From: Pseudomonas sp. Irchel 3E13 | GTDB taxonomy: Bacteria; Pseudomonadota; Gammaproteobacteria; Pseudomonadales; Pseudomonadaceae | Reading direction: 5' to 3' | Assembly: GCF_900187455.1 (NCBI RefSeq) | Contig: NZ_FYDX01000006.1 | Span: 310,001 to 374,000 of the forward strand | Length of the DNA: 64,000 nucleotides | In this document: in pieces, positions 1 to 8,683 of the stretch | Layout of the letters: each line of letters opens with the position of its first letter | Numbering within the stretch: position 1 is the first letter of the stretch | The notes under the pieces: model-generated | Seen by the model: the letters and a program-made list of their open reading frames with translations, nothing else | Databases searched by the model: none | What the model was told of the DNA's origin: nothing | Position numbers and translations under genes: made by a program

Positions 1-80
1 AGCGCCACCGCGGCTTCGCGGTAGGCCGGATTGGCGCCGGTGCTGGCGCCGCAGAATACACAGACGGAACGTAGAGACAT
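1..80 (-). CDS. LOG-family protein, N-terminal fragment
   Basis: The first 26 codons of a gene that leaves the window on the left. The N-terminus reads MSLRSVCVFCGASTGANPAY, the typical opening of the LOG family (TIGR00730; cytokinin riboside 5'-monophosphate phosphoribohydrolase or Rossmann-fold nucleotide-binding proteins), where the VFCGAS segment opens the nucleotide fold. Members hydrolyse nucleoside monophosphates to base and ribose 5-phosphate. A purine-rich GGAGAA lies upstream of the ATG. The catalytic PGGxGT motif lies outside the window, so activity cannot be judged. It is divergent from azurin. Confidence 0.85.
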   Translation of the reverse strand, partial: MSLRSVCVFCGASTGANPAYREAAVA

Positions 81-428
81 GGTTTTCTCCGGGTCGAAAA
101 TCGCCACAGAGTAAGGGCCATGGGCAGGTCTTCCAAGCGTTGTGTTATTCCGGGCGGGAGAACTCGTACACGTTGCCGGCGTTGGCGCAGGCGTAGGCGG
201 CGAGCATGCTTTGCATGAAAGTGCTGATGGACATGTAGGACTACTCCTAATTGAGAGGTTGTCGCATCGTCCGTCATACGGGCATGATGGGCACGTTGAT
301 TGTCTTGATGGACACCATAGAAGAATTTCACCGCCCGGATATGGTCCCACGTTTGACCCATATCAGCAGCGCAGAGCGCTGGATAGGGCAGTCTGATTTC
401 GATAAAAAACCTGCCATGGAGATTCACA
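81..428. other. Intergenic region between LOG gene and azurin
   Basis: About 350 bases between two divergent genes. It holds one short candidate gene on the minus strand (145-234, listed separately) and the azurin promoter area. A single TTGAT half-site lies at 296-300, repeated as TTGAT at 305-309 in direct orientation, so a full Anr/FNR palindrome (TTGAT-N4-ATCAA) is not present. No terminator hairpin was found. Confidence 0.5.
145..234 (-). CDS. Candidate small protein, 29 aa
   Basis: Short open frame with an ATG at 234 and a stop at 145, preceded by AGGAG about nine bases upstream, which is a good pseudomonad ribosome site. The product begins MSISTFMQSMLAAYACANAG and ends NVYEFSRPE; the middle is helical and mildly hydrophobic with one cysteine. 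It lies downstream of and on the same strand as nothing obvious, between the LOG gene and azurin. I do not recognise the family. Support is limited to the Shine-Dalgarno site and sensible composition, so it may be a chance frame. Confidence 0.4.
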   Translation of the reverse strand: MSISTFMQSMLAAYACANAGNVYEFSRPE

Positions 429-875
429 ATGTTTGCCAAGTTCGTTGCCGTGTCCCTGCTGACCGTTGCCAGTGCCCAGGTAATGGCCGCTGATTGCAAG
501 GTCACCGTCGACTCCACCGACCAGATGTCTTTCAACACCAAGGAAATCGCCATCGACAAGAGCTGCAAGCAGTTCACCGTCGAACTGACCCACTCCGGCA
601 ACCTGCCGAAGAACGTCATGGGCCACAACCTGGTGATCAGCAAAGCCGCTGACATGCAGCCAATCGCTACCGACGGCCTGAGCGCCGGTATCGACAAGGA
701 TTACCTGAAAGAGGGTGATACCCGCGTGATCGCGCACACCAAAGTGATCGGCGCTGGCGAGAAAGACGCCGTTACCTTCGACGTTTCGAAGCTGGCCGCT
801 GGCGAAAGCTACGGCTTCTTCTGCTCCTTCCCGGGCCACATCTCGATGATGAAAGGCACCATCGTTCTGAAGTAA
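429..875 (+). CDS. azu: Azurin, periplasmic blue copper protein
   Basis: Type 1 copper protein that carries electrons in the periplasm, historically tied to denitrification and to redox stress. The 148-residue precursor has a 20-residue signal peptide ending QVMA, giving a mature [10 protein letters not shown] start. All copper ligands are present in precursor numbering: His66 (with Gly65 in the VMGHN segment), Cys132, His137 and Met141 ([12 protein letters not shown]). The Cys23-Cys46 pair matches the conserved disulfide. Length and sequence fit pseudomonad azurin closely. It stands alone, followed by a REP pair rather than a clear terminator. Confidence 0.98.
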   Translation: MFAKFVAVSLLTVASAQVMAADCKVTVDSTDQMSFNTKEIAIDKSCKQFTVELTHSGNLPKNVMGHNLVISKAADMQPIATDGLSAGIDKDYLKEGDTRVIAHTKVIGAGEKDAVTFDVSKLAAGESYGFFCSFPGHISMMKGTIVLK

Positions 876-884
876 AAGTCCCTT

Positions 885-952
885 TCGCGAGCAAGCTCGC
901 TCCTACGGGTTCGGCACATGCCGGGCTGTGTAGGAGCGAGCTTGCTCGCGAT
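885..952. repeat. REP inverted pair (REPIN)
   Basis: Two head-to-head copies of the pseudomonad REP core (TAGGAGCGAGCTTGCTCGC and its complement) at 885-906 and 929-952 with about 22 bases between. It sits between the 3' ends of azurin and nadE, which are convergent, so the resulting hairpin may also protect or terminate transcripts. Confidence 0.9.
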
Positions 953-955
953 GCC

Positions 956-1783
956 TCAAGGCGCGAACGGCATTTCTCGCTTGTGATGCGTCTTTTCATA
1001 CGTCCGCTTGATGATCCCGAACGCTTCCTCGCTCACCGGCTCGCCGTGCAGGAAGGCGTCGATCTGCGCGTAGGTCACGCCGTGTGACGCTTCGTCCGGC
1101 TTGCCCGGCGCGAGGTCTTCCAGGTCGGCGGTCGGCACTTTCTCTACCAGTGACTCCGGCGCGCCAAAGCTGCGTGCGATCGAACGCACCTGGTTTTTCA
1201 CCAGCCCGCTCAGCGGTGCCAGGTCGCAGGCGCCATCACCGAACTTGGTGAAGAACCCCATCACTGCTTCCGCCGCATGGTCAGTGCCGATCACCAGGCC
1301 CGCGCGGGCACCGGCGATGGTGTACTGGGCCACCATGCGCATGCGCGCCTTGGTGTTGCCGACCACGAAATCCACCAGGCTCGGCTGGCCGCCTTCCAGC
1401 GCCTTGACCTCGGTGGCGAGGGCGCGCACCGCCGGGGCGATGTTCACCGTGTGCAGTTCGTCCGGCTGGATGAAGTCGATGCAGGCCTGGGCATCGTGTT
1501 CGTCGTGCTGCACGTGGTACGGCAGGCGCACGGCGATGAAACGGTAGTGCTCGTCACCGCTCTGCTGGCGCAGGTCGTTGATCGCGCGCTGGGCCAGCAG
1601 CGCCGCGGTCAGCGAATCGACGCCGCCGCTGATGCCCAGCACCAGGGTCTTGAGCCCGGCGTTTTTCAGGCATTGCTGGATGAAGTCGACGCGCCGGGCC
1701 ACTTCGGCCTCGAGCGCGGCCTCGTCGGCGAACGGCGGCTGGACCTTGAGCTGCTGCGCGATCTCTCGCTGGACGGCTTGCAT
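956..1783 (-). CDS. nadE: NH3-dependent NAD+ synthetase
   Basis: Last step of NAD synthesis: amidates deamido-NAD+ with ammonia and ATP. The 275-residue protein has the ATP-pyrophosphatase P-loop [13 protein letters not shown] near residue 53 and the later segments GNTKARMRM and [19 protein letters not shown], typical of the short bacterial form. There is no N-terminal glutaminase domain, so free ammonia is the nitrogen donor. It lies three bases downstream of pncB on the same strand, forming a two-gene NAD salvage operon. Confidence 0.97.
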   Translation of the reverse strand: MQAVQREIAQQLKVQPPFADEAALEAEVARRVDFIQQCLKNAGLKTLVLGISGGVDSLTAALLAQRAINDLRQQSGDEHYRFIAVRLPYHVQHDEHDAQACIDFIQPDELHTVNIAPAVRALATEVKALEGGQPSLVDFVVGNTKARMRMVAQYTIAGARAGLVIGTDHAAEAVMGFFTKFGDGACDLAPLSGLVKNQVRSIARSFGAPESLVEKVPTADLEDLAPGKPDEASHGVTYAQIDAFLHGEPVSEEAFGIIKRTYEKTHHKREMPFAP

Positions 1784-1786
1784 GGG

Positions 1787-2992
1787 TTACTCCTCGCTGG
1801 GAACTTTGAAAACGTGACGCAGGTAGGAAACGAAGTTGGGGTCGCGACACTGGGTCTTGGCGGCCTCATCGGAAATCTTGGCCACGGGCTGGCCATTACA
1901 GTCCGTCATTTTAAGCACGATGCTCATCGGCGCCACTCCGGGGATGTCGCAGGTGAGGTTGGTGCCGATGCCGAAGCTGACATTGATCCGCCCGCGCAGG
2001 GCCCGGAAGATTTCCAGCGAACGGGTCAGGTTCAAGCCGTCGGAAAACACCAGGGTCTTGGTCATCGGGTCGATGCCGAGCTTGCGGTAGTGCTCGATGG
2101 CTTTTTCCGCCCAGGCCACCGGTTCGCCCGAGTCATGCCGCAGGCCATCGAAAAGCTTGGCGAAGTACAGGTCGAAGTCCTGCAGGAAGGCATCCATGGT
2201 GATGCAGTCGGTCAGGGCGATGCCCAGCAGGCCGCGGTACTCGCGCACCCAGCAGTCGAGGGCGGCAATCTGGCTGTCGATCAGCCGCGGGCCGAGTTGC
2301 TGGTGGGCCATAATCCATTCGTGGGCCATGGTGCCCAGTGGCTTGATATCCAGTTTCCATGCCAGGTGCACGTTACTGGTGCCGACGAAGCGCGCGGGGA
2401 AGTCGGCCTTGAGCACCTTCACCACTTCTTCCTGAACGCCGTAGGAGAAGCGCCGGCGGGTGCCGAAATCGGCGACTTGCAACTCGGACAGTTCCTCGGC
2501 GCTGGCGTTGGCGCGCAGCCAGTCGAACTTGCGGTGCAGTTGTTCGCGGGCCTGTTCCAGGCGCACCTGTGGATAACGGTTGCGGTTGCGCACCTCGCTG
2601 ATGATCGCCAGCAGCGGGACTTCGAAGAGGATCACGTGCAGCCACGGGCCGCGCAGGCGGAGGAAAAGCTGGTCGTTCTCGATGCCCAGTTTGAGGTAGC
2701 GCAGGTTGAAGCGGAACAGGCCGAGGAAGCGCAGGAAGTCCGGCTTCATGAAGCTGATCTGCTCAAGGAAGGCCAGTTGCTCGGTGCTGATGCACATCTC
2801 GCTCAGGCGCTCGATCTGTTCACCGATCTGCCCCAGCCAGGGGCGCAGGTCCTCACCATTGCGGCAGCGGAACTCCCACTCGACGTCGACGTTGGGGTAG
2901 TTGTGCAGCACCGCCTGCATCATCGTCAGCTTGTAGAAATCGGTGTCCAGCAGGCTCTGCACGATGCGATCGGCGAAGGCGCTTTCGCTCAT
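1787..2992 (-). CDS. pncB: Nicotinate phosphoribosyltransferase
   Basis: Converts nicotinate and PRPP to nicotinate mononucleotide in the Preiss-Handler salvage route, with ATP hydrolysis driving the reaction. The 401 residues match the E. coli enzyme in length. Recognisable parts are [15 protein letters not shown] at the N-terminus, the [12 protein letters not shown] segment holding the family histidine, and [15 protein letters not shown] followed by [10 protein letters not shown] near the C-terminus, the phosphate-binding part of the type II PRT barrel. First gene of the pncB-nadE pair. No NrtR site was recognised. Confidence 0.97.
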   Translation of the reverse strand: MSESAFADRIVQSLLDTDFYKLTMMQAVLHNYPNVDVEWEFRCRNGEDLRPWLGQIGEQIERLSEMCISTEQLAFLEQISFMKPDFLRFLGLFRFNLRYLKLGIENDQLFLRLRGPWLHVILFEVPLLAIISEVRNRNRYPQVRLEQAREQLHRKFDWLRANASAEELSELQVADFGTRRRFSYGVQEEVVKVLKADFPARFVGTSNVHLAWKLDIKPLGTMAHEWIMAHQQLGPRLIDSQIAALDCWVREYRGLLGIALTDCITMDAFLQDFDLYFAKLFDGLRHDSGEPVAWAEKAIEHYRKLGIDPMTKTLVFSDGLNLTRSLEIFRALRGRINVSFGIGTNLTCDIPGVAPMSIVLKMTDCNGQPVAKISDEAAKTQCRDPNFVSYLRHVFKVPSEE

Positions 2993-3154
2993 ATAAGGCT
3001 CCAGTCCAGGCGTGTGCCATCAGAGCTGCTCATTGTGCCAGTCTTTGCCGTTGGGCGAAGCCGGCGTCTGCCGGGTCATTCGGTAGCAGCCTACCTTTAG
3101 CGGCGATTTCTCCAACCCAGACTAGCCTCTTATGGTGCTTGCTGTAGCAGTCGC

Positions 3155-3169
3155 GCACCACGGATGTGC
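3155..3169. promoter_or_regulatory. NtrC-type enhancer site upstream of livK
   Basis: GCAC-N7-GTGC (GCACCACGGATGTGC), an exact match to the core NtrC dyad. It lies about 200 bases upstream of the sigma-54 promoter, a normal enhancer distance. Inferred to let phosphorylated NtrC activate the liv operon under nitrogen limitation. Confidence 0.6.
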
Positions 3170-3368
3170 ACTTCCGTTACGCATGCTGTTACAGGACGGT
3201 TGCACGTAAACACGCGCGAGGGTTGCAATGATGGCATTGAGTGGTTGCGCCTATTTATGGCCTAGGGTGTAACTTTCTGTGTTGCAGAGGGTTGCACGAC
3301 CCATAAAGAAAGCCCGCGACCGCTTGCCGGTGAACCTGAGCACGAGTTTCTTTCGAATAAAAAACCGA

Positions 3369-3384
3369 TGGCACGGCGCTTGCT
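3369..3384 (+). promoter_or_regulatory. Sigma-54 (RpoN) promoter of the liv operon
   Basis: TGGCACGGCGCTTGCT fits the RpoN consensus TGGCACG-N4-TTGCW exactly, with the invariant GG (3370-3371) and GC (3382-3383) ten bases apart. The predicted transcript start is near 3395, some 60 bases before livK. Confidence 0.85.
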
Positions 3385-3456
3385 CTGAGCAAGACGCAGA
3401 TACAAGTTGCTGAAAGTTGTAGTGCCAACCCAAAAAAACATCAGGAGCACCAACAC

Positions 3457-4593
3457 ATGTCGCAGACGTTTTACAAGAAAGGCTTTCTTGCCTTGGCCGT
3501 GGCAACGGCGCTGGGCATTTCTTCGTATGTACAGGCCGATGTGAAGATCGGCGTCGCGGGCCCCATGACGGGTGCCAACGCAGCGTTTGGCGAGCAATAC
3601 ATGAAAGGTGCCCAGGCGGCGGCCGACAAGATCAACGCCGAGGGCGGGATCAACGGCGAGAAGATCGTCCTGGTCAAAGGCGATGACGCCTGCGAGCCCA
3701 AGCAGGCCGTAGCCGTGGCCAACCGTCTGGTCGACCAGGACAAGGTCGCCGGCGTAGTGGGTCACTTCTGCTCCTCCAACACCATCCCTGCTTCCGAGGT
3801 CTACGACGAAGCCGGCGTGATCGCCATCACCCCGGGCTCCACCAACCCGCAGGTCACCGAACGCGGCCTGAGCGCCATGTTCCGCATGTGCGGCCGTGAC
3901 GACCAGCAAGGCATCGTCGCCGGCGACTACATCATCGACGTGCTCAAGGGCAAGAAAGTCGTGGTGCTGCACGACAAGGACACCTACGGTCAGGGCCTGG
4001 CAGACGCGACCAAGGCACAACTGGAAAAACGCGGCGTGAAGCCGGTGCTGTACGAAGGCCTTACCCGTGGCGAGAAAGACTTCAGCGCCGTGGTCACCAA
4101 GATTCGCGGCGCGGGCGCTGATGTCGTCTACTTCGGCGGCCTGCACCCGGAAGCCGGTCCACTGGTTCGCCAACTGCGTGAAGCCGGCCTGAAAGATGTG
4201 AAGTTCATGTCCGACGACGGCATCGTTACCGACGAACTGGTGTCCACCGCAGGCGGTGCGCAGTTCGTCGACGGCGTGTACATGACCTTCGGCGCTGACC
4301 CGCGCCTGCTGCCAGACAGCAAGGCCGTGGTGGAAGAGTTCCGCAAGGGCGGCACCGAGCCTGAAGGCTACACCCTGTACGCCTACGCTTCGGTCCAGGC
4401 GCTGGCTGCCGCGTTCAACGGCTCCAAGTCGAACAAAGGCGAGGACGCCGCCAAGTGGCTCAAGGCCAACCCGGTGAAAACCGTCATGGGCGAGAAGAAG
4501 TGGGACAGCAAGGGCGACCTGACCGTCTCCGACTATGTGGTCTACCAGTGGGACGCCAGCGGCAAATACCACCAGCTCGAAAAACAAAAATAA
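3457..4593 (+). CDS. livK: Branched-chain amino acid-type ABC substrate-binding protein
   Basis: Periplasmic ligand binder that feeds the LivHMGF permease. The 378 residues start with a signal peptide ending near SSYVQA, then the type I periplasmic-binding fold: VKIGVAGPMTGANAAFGEQY, the DDACEPKQAVAVANRL segment, VVGHFCSSNTIPAS and ITPGSTNPQVTERG, which are hallmarks of the Leu/Ile/Val family (Peripla_BP_6). It differs clearly from BraC as I remember it, so this is likely the second HAAT system of pseudomonads and the real ligand may be broader than leucine, isoleucine and valine. First gene of the operon, behind a sigma-54 promoter. Confidence 0.92.
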   Translation: MSQTFYKKGFLALAVATALGISSYVQADVKIGVAGPMTGANAAFGEQYMKGAQAAADKINAEGGINGEKIVLVKGDDACEPKQAVAVANRLVDQDKVAGVVGHFCSSNTIPASEVYDEAGVIAITPGSTNPQVTERGLSAMFRMCGRDDQQGIVAGDYIIDVLKGKKVVVLHDKDTYGQGLADATKAQLEKRGVKPVLYEGLTRGEKDFSAVVTKIRGAGADVVYFGGLHPEAGPLVRQLREAGLKDVKFMSDDGIVTDELVSTAGGAQFVDGVYMTFGADPRLLPDSKAVVEEFRKGGTEPEGYTLYAYASVQALAAAFNGSKSNKGEDAAKWLKANPVKTVMGEKKWDSKGDLTVSDYVVYQWDASGKYHQLEKQK

Positions 4594-4603
4594 CAACGGC
4601 ACT

Positions 4604-4631
4604 CGGCCCGGGACGTTCGTGTCCCGGGCCG
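4604..4631 (+). other. GC-rich hairpin between livK and livH
   Basis: A perfect 11-bp stem (CGGCCCGGGAC with its complement) closing a 6-base loop, starting 11 bases after the livK stop. No T-run follows, so it is more likely an RNA-stabilising or partial-attenuation element than a full terminator. That would give more binding protein than permease. Confidence 0.7.
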
Positions 4632-4753
4632 TTGCCCGGTTGCCGTACCTGTCTTTTCTCGTAGATCTGCACAACCCTGCGCTGCGAGGGTCCCTTCATC
4701 CGGGGCCCGCCGTAGTCGGCGCTTGTGCAATCTCAAATACGTGAGATTGCGTT

Positions 4754-5668
4754 ATGGATGGAATTTTCCTGCAGCAACTGATCAATGGACTGACCCTCGG
4801 GTCTGTCTATGGTCTGATCGCCATCGGCTACACAATGGTCTATGGCATCATCGGCATGATCAACTTCGCGCACGGCGAGGTGTATATGATTTCCGCTTAC
4901 CTGGCGGCAATCAGCCTGGCATTGCTGGCCTATTTCGGCGTCGAATCCTTTCCGCTGCTGATGTTGGGAACCTTGTTGTTCACGGTTGTCGTCACTGGCG
5001 TCTATGGCTTCACCATCGAACGCATCGCCTACAAACCCCTGCGTAACTCCACCCGCCTGGCACCGCTGATCAGTGCCATCGGTATCTCCCTGATCCTGCA
5101 GAACTATGCCCAGATCAGCCAGGGCGCCCGCCAGCAAGGCGTGCCGACCCTGCTCGAAGGCGCCTGGCGCGTCGACATCGGTACCGGCTTCGTCCAACTG
5201 ACCTACACCAAGATCTTCATCCTGATCGCTGCGTTCGCCGGCATGGGCCTGCTCACCTATGTGATCAAGTACACCAAGCTCGGCCGCATGTGCCGCGCAA
5301 CCCAGCAAGACCGCAAGATGGCCTCGATCCTGGGGATCAACACCGACCGGGTGATTTCCTATGTGTTCATCATCGGTGCGGTGATGGCCGCCCTGGCCGG
5401 CGTGCTGATCACCATGAACTACGGCACTTTCGACTTCTATGCCGGCTTCATCATCGGCATCAAGGCGTTCACCGCTGCGGTGCTCGGCGGGATTGGCTCG
5501 CTGCCTGGCGCGATGCTCGGCGGGATCATCCTCGGTATTTCCGAGTCGCTGTTCGCCGGCCTGATCAACTCCGACTACAAGGACGTGTTCAGCTTCTCGC
5601 TGCTGGTACTGATCCTCATCTTCCGTCCGCAAGGCCTGTTGGGTCGCCCGCTCGTGGCTAAGGTGTGA
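4754..5668 (+). CDS. livH: High-affinity amino acid ABC permease LivH-type
   Basis: Inner-membrane subunit of the importer, 304 residues with about eight hydrophobic segments. It shows the BPD_transp_2 hallmarks of LivH: LQQLINGLTLGSVYGLIAIGYTMVYGIIGMINFAHGE early on, and the cytoplasmic coupling region ACRATQQDRKMASILGIN type motif (MCRATQQDRKMA) around residue 180. It pairs with LivM as a heterodimeric channel. Its stop lies just before the livM start, and the two are probably translationally coupled. Confidence 0.95.
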   Translation: MDGIFLQQLINGLTLGSVYGLIAIGYTMVYGIIGMINFAHGEVYMISAYLAAISLALLAYFGVESFPLLMLGTLLFTVVVTGVYGFTIERIAYKPLRNSTRLAPLISAIGISLILQNYAQISQGARQQGVPTLLEGAWRVDIGTGFVQLTYTKIFILIAAFAGMGLLTYVIKYTKLGRMCRATQQDRKMASILGINTDRVISYVFIIGAVMAALAGVLITMNYGTFDFYAGFIIGIKAFTAAVLGGIGSLPGAMLGGIILGISESLFAGLINSDYKDVFSFSLLVLILIFRPQGLLGRPLVAKV

Positions 5669-5670
5669 AC

Positions 5671-6960
5671 ATGTCCACTGCCAAAACTGCTTCTTCCGGT
5701 TTCGATATCAAACGCAGCCTGCTGGAAACCATTGTTGCCGGCCTGCTGGCCCTGATCGTGTTCGGCCCGGTGGTCGGCGTGGTCCTCGATGGCTATAGCT
5801 TCAACGCCCAACCGGCCCGGGTGGCCTGGCTGGTCGGCGGGGTGATGGTGGGGCGCTTCGTGCTCAGCGTGTTCTTCCAGAGTGCCACGGGCAAGCGCAT
5901 GCTCGAGGGCTTCGACAGCGGTGGCTCGGGCGTGCATGTACTGGCGCCGGACTACAAGTCGCGGCTGCGCTACATCATCCCGGCGCTGATCGTCATCGCC
6001 ATCGTCTTCCCGATCTTCGCCAACAAGTACCTGCTGACCGTGGTCATCCTCGGCCTGATCTACGTGTTGCTGGGCCTGGGCCTGAACATCGTGGTCGGCC
6101 TGGCCGGTCTGCTCGACCTGGGTTACGTGGCGTTCTATGCCATCGGCGCCTATGGCCTGGCGCTGGGCTACCAGTACCTGGGCCTCGGGTTCTGGAGCGT
6201 GCTGCCGCTGGCGGCCATCGCCGCGGCGCTGGCGGGGTGCATACTCGGCTTCCCGGTGTTGCGCATGCACGGTGACTACCTGGCGATCGTGACCCTGGGC
6301 TTCGGTGAAATCATCCGCCTGGTGCTGAACAACTGGCTGTCGTTCACCGGTGGCCCGAACGGCATGCCGGCACCGTCGCCGACCTTCTTCGGTCTGGAGT
6401 TCGGTCGTCGCGCCAAAGACGGCGGCGTACCGTTCCACGAGTTCTTCGGCATCGACTACAACCCCAACCTGAAATTCCTGTTCATCTACATCGTGCTGTT
6501 CCTCGTCGTGCTGGCGGTGCTCTACATCAAGCACCGACTGACCCGCATGCCCGTGGGCCGCGCCTGGGAAGCGCTGCGCGAAGATGAAATCGCCTGCCGC
6601 TCCATGGGCCTGAACCACGTGCTGGTCAAGCTCTCGGCGTTCACCCTCGGTGCCTCCACCGCGGGCCTGGCCGGGGTGTTCTTCGCCACCTACCAGGGCT
6701 TCGTCAACCCGTCCTCGTTCACCTTCTTCGAGTCGGCGCTGATCCTCGCCATCGTCGTGCTCGGCGGCATGGGCTCGACCGTCGGCGTGGTGATCGCCGC
6801 GTTCGTCCTGACCGTGGCCCCGGAGCTGCTGCGCAGCTTCTCCGAATACCGGGTGCTGCTGTTCGGCGTGTTGATGGTGTTGATGATGATCTGGCGACCG
6901 CGCGGCCTGATTCGCATCAGCCGTACCGGTGTAGTCCCGCGTAAAGGAGTGGCGCCATGA
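5671..6960 (+). CDS. livM: High-affinity amino acid ABC permease LivM-type
   Basis: Second membrane subunit of the importer, about 429 residues. An N-terminal extension with two hydrophobic segments precedes the BPD_transp_2 core (LGLGLNIVVGLAGLLDLGYVAFYAIGAY; GRAWEALREDEIACRSMGLN coupling loop; VVLGGMGSTVGVVIAA). The ATG at 5671 is preferred over an in-frame GTG at 5665 because AAGG lies seven bases upstream of it. The stop overlaps livG by four bases (ATGA). Confidence 0.95.
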   Translation: MSTAKTASSGFDIKRSLLETIVAGLLALIVFGPVVGVVLDGYSFNAQPARVAWLVGGVMVGRFVLSVFFQSATGKRMLEGFDSGGSGVHVLAPDYKSRLRYIIPALIVIAIVFPIFANKYLLTVVILGLIYVLLGLGLNIVVGLAGLLDLGYVAFYAIGAYGLALGYQYLGLGFWSVLPLAAIAAALAGCILGFPVLRMHGDYLAIVTLGFGEIIRLVLNNWLSFTGGPNGMPAPSPTFFGLEFGRRAKDGGVPFHEFFGIDYNPNLKFLFIYIVLFLVVLAVLYIKHRLTRMPVGRAWEALREDEIACRSMGLNHVLVKLSAFTLGASTAGLAGVFFATYQGFVNPSSFTFFESALILAIVVLGGMGSTVGVVIAAFVLTVAPELLRSFSEYRVLLFGVLMVLMMIWRPRGLIRISRTGVVPRKGVAP

Positions 6961-7832
6961 GCGACGACGTAATCCTCTCGGTCGACAACCTGATGATGCA
7001 GTTCGGCGGGATCAAGGCGCTGAGCGATGTCAGCCTGAAGGTCAAGCGAAACGAGATCTTCGCCCTGATCGGCCCCAACGGCGCGGGCAAGACCACCGTG
7101 TTCAACTGCCTCACCGGGTTCTACAAGGCCAGCGGCGGCAAGATCGAACTGAACGTGCGCGGCTCGAAGACCAACGTGATCCAGTTGCTCGGCGAGCGCT
7201 TCGAGCCGGGCGATTTCGTTTCGCCCAAGCGCTTCATCAATCGCGTGCACTACAAGATGTTCGGCGGTACCCACCTGGTGAATCGCGCCGGGTTGGCGCG
7301 GACCTTCCAGAACATTCGCCTGTTCAAGGAAATGTCCGTGGTGGAGAACCTGCTGGTGGCCCAGCACATGTGGGTCAACCGCAACTTGCTGGCCGGCGTG
7401 CTCAACACCAAGGGCTACCGCAAGGCCGAAAGCGACGCGCTGGACCACGCCTTCTACTGGCTGGAAGTGGTGGACCTGGTGGACTGCGCCAACCGCCTCG
7501 CTGGCGAACTTTCCTACGGCCAGCAGCGCCGTCTGGAAATCGCCCGGGCCATGTGCACGCGGCCGAAGATCATCTGCCTCGACGAACCGGCTGCGGGCCT
7601 CAACCCGCAGGAAACCGAAGCCCTGAGCCGGATGATCCGCGTGCTGCGCGACGAGCACGACATCACCGTGGTGCTGATCGAGCACGACATGGGCATGGTC
7701 ATGAGCATCTCCGACCATATCGTGGTCCTCGACCACGGCAACGTGATCGCCGAAGGCAAGCCGCAGGACATCCGCAACAACCCGACCGTGATCGCCGCCT
7801 ACCTGGGTGCTGACGAAGAGGAACTGGTATGA
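6957..7832 (+). CDS. livG: Amino acid ABC transporter ATPase LivG-type
   Basis: Cytoplasmic ATPase of the importer, 291 residues. Walker A is GPNGAGKTTVFN, the signature is LSYGQQRRLEIARAM and Walker B is IICLDEPAAGLNP, followed by the D-loop and switch histidine in VLIEHDMGMVM. It is longer than most LivG proteins because of an insert after Walker A (about residues 60-105, RGSKTNVIQLLGERFEPGDF onward). The same insert type is known in this pseudomonad subgroup. Overlaps livM and livF by four bases each. Confidence 0.95.
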   Translation: MSDDVILSVDNLMMQFGGIKALSDVSLKVKRNEIFALIGPNGAGKTTVFNCLTGFYKASGGKIELNVRGSKTNVIQLLGERFEPGDFVSPKRFINRVHYKMFGGTHLVNRAGLARTFQNIRLFKEMSVVENLLVAQHMWVNRNLLAGVLNTKGYRKAESDALDHAFYWLEVVDLVDCANRLAGELSYGQQRRLEIARAMCTRPKIICLDEPAAGLNPQETEALSRMIRVLRDEHDITVVLIEHDMGMVMSISDHIVVLDHGNVIAEGKPQDIRNNPTVIAAYLGADEEELV

Positions 7833-8545
7833 GCGCACCCATTCTCGAACTGAAGGACCTGGACGTGTTCTACGGCCCGATCCAGGCCTTGAAGAAAGTC
7901 TCGATGCACATCAACGAGGGCGAGACGGTCAGCCTGATCGGCTCCAACGGCGCCGGCAAGTCGACCCTGCTGATGTCGATCTTCGGCCAGCCGCGGGCTG
8001 CGTCCGGGCAGATCATCTATCGCGGCACCGACATTACCCACAAGTCCTCGCACTACATCGCCTCCAACGGCATTGCCCAGTCGCCGGAAGGGCGGCGGGT
8101 ATTCCCCGACATGAGCGTCGAGGAAAACCTGATGATGGGCACCATCCCCATCGGCGACAAACATGCCGACGAAGACATGCAGCGCATGTACGAACTGTTC
8201 CCGCGGCTCAAGGAACGGCGCAACCAGCGCGCCATGACCATGTCCGGTGGCGAGCAGCAAATGCTCGCCATTGCCCGCGCGCTGATGAGCCGGCCCAAGC
8301 TGTTGCTGCTGGATGAACCTTCGCTGGGGCTGGCACCGATCGTGGTCAAACAGATCTTCGCCACCCTGCGGGAGCTGGCAAAGAGCGGCATGACCATCTT
8401 CCTGGTGGAGCAGAACGCCAACCATGCGCTGAAACTGTCGGACCGGGCTTACGTGATGGTCAACGGCCAGATCCGCATGACCGGGACGGGGCAGGAGTTG
8501 TTGGTGAACGAGGAGGTGCGGAACGCTTACCTCGGCGGGCACTGA
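7829..8545 (+). CDS. livF: Amino acid ABC transporter ATPase LivF-type
   Basis: Second ATPase of the heterodimeric pair, 238 residues. Walker A GSNGAGKSTLL, signature MSGGEQQMLAIARALM, Walker B LLLLDEPSLGLAP, switch histidine replaced by the LivF-typical VEQNANHAL segment. It is the last gene of the liv operon and starts inside the livG stop codon. A REP pair follows. Confidence 0.95.
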   Translation: MSAPILELKDLDVFYGPIQALKKVSMHINEGETVSLIGSNGAGKSTLLMSIFGQPRAASGQIIYRGTDITHKSSHYIASNGIAQSPEGRRVFPDMSVEENLMMGTIPIGDKHADEDMQRMYELFPRLKERRNQRAMTMSGGEQQMLAIARALMSRPKLLLLDEPSLGLAPIVVKQIFATLRELAKSGMTIFLVEQNANHALKLSDRAYVMVNGQIRMTGTGQELLVNEEVRNAYLGGH

Positions 8546-8551
8546 TACACC

Positions 8552-8597
8552 GCAAGCAAGCCCGCTCCAGTGTCTGTAGGAGCGAGCTTGCTCGCGA
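8552..8597. repeat. REP pair, one arm degenerate
   Basis: A full REP copy at 8575-8597 faces a decayed copy (GCAAGCAAGCCCGCTCC) at 8552-8568. It lies between livF and the next gene. Its in-frame reading gives a false N-terminal extension to the following gene. Confidence 0.8.
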
Positions 8598-8683
8598 AGC
8601 GGTCCCCCCTTTCACGGGAACTCACTGGAAACCCGCAGAGTCGTACCGGTTATACCGTCCGACCCCGCACAAGGAGCCCCGTG

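Larger units (their letters stand above)
2993..3456. other. Divergent intergenic region upstream of livK
   Basis: 464 bases between pncB (minus) and livK (plus). It carries the NtrC-type site and the sigma-54 promoter listed separately, and an AGGAG ribosome site 13 bases before the livK ATG. No other open frame with a plausible start was seen. Confidence 0.6.

Noticed and set aside
296..309. Anr/FNR box upstream of azurin
   Set aside because: Two TTGAT half-sites occur as a direct, not inverted, repeat; the ATCAA half is missing.
1277..3100. 607-residue plus-strand open frame
   Set aside because: It is the antisense shadow of nadE and pncB, which are clearly real; composition is His/Gln/Arg/Val-rich as expected of antisense frames in high-GC DNA.
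8570..8683. N-terminal extension MSVGASLLAK of the coiled-coil protein
   Set aside because: These codons come from reading through a REP element; a good AAGGAG site and signal peptide support the start at 8684.
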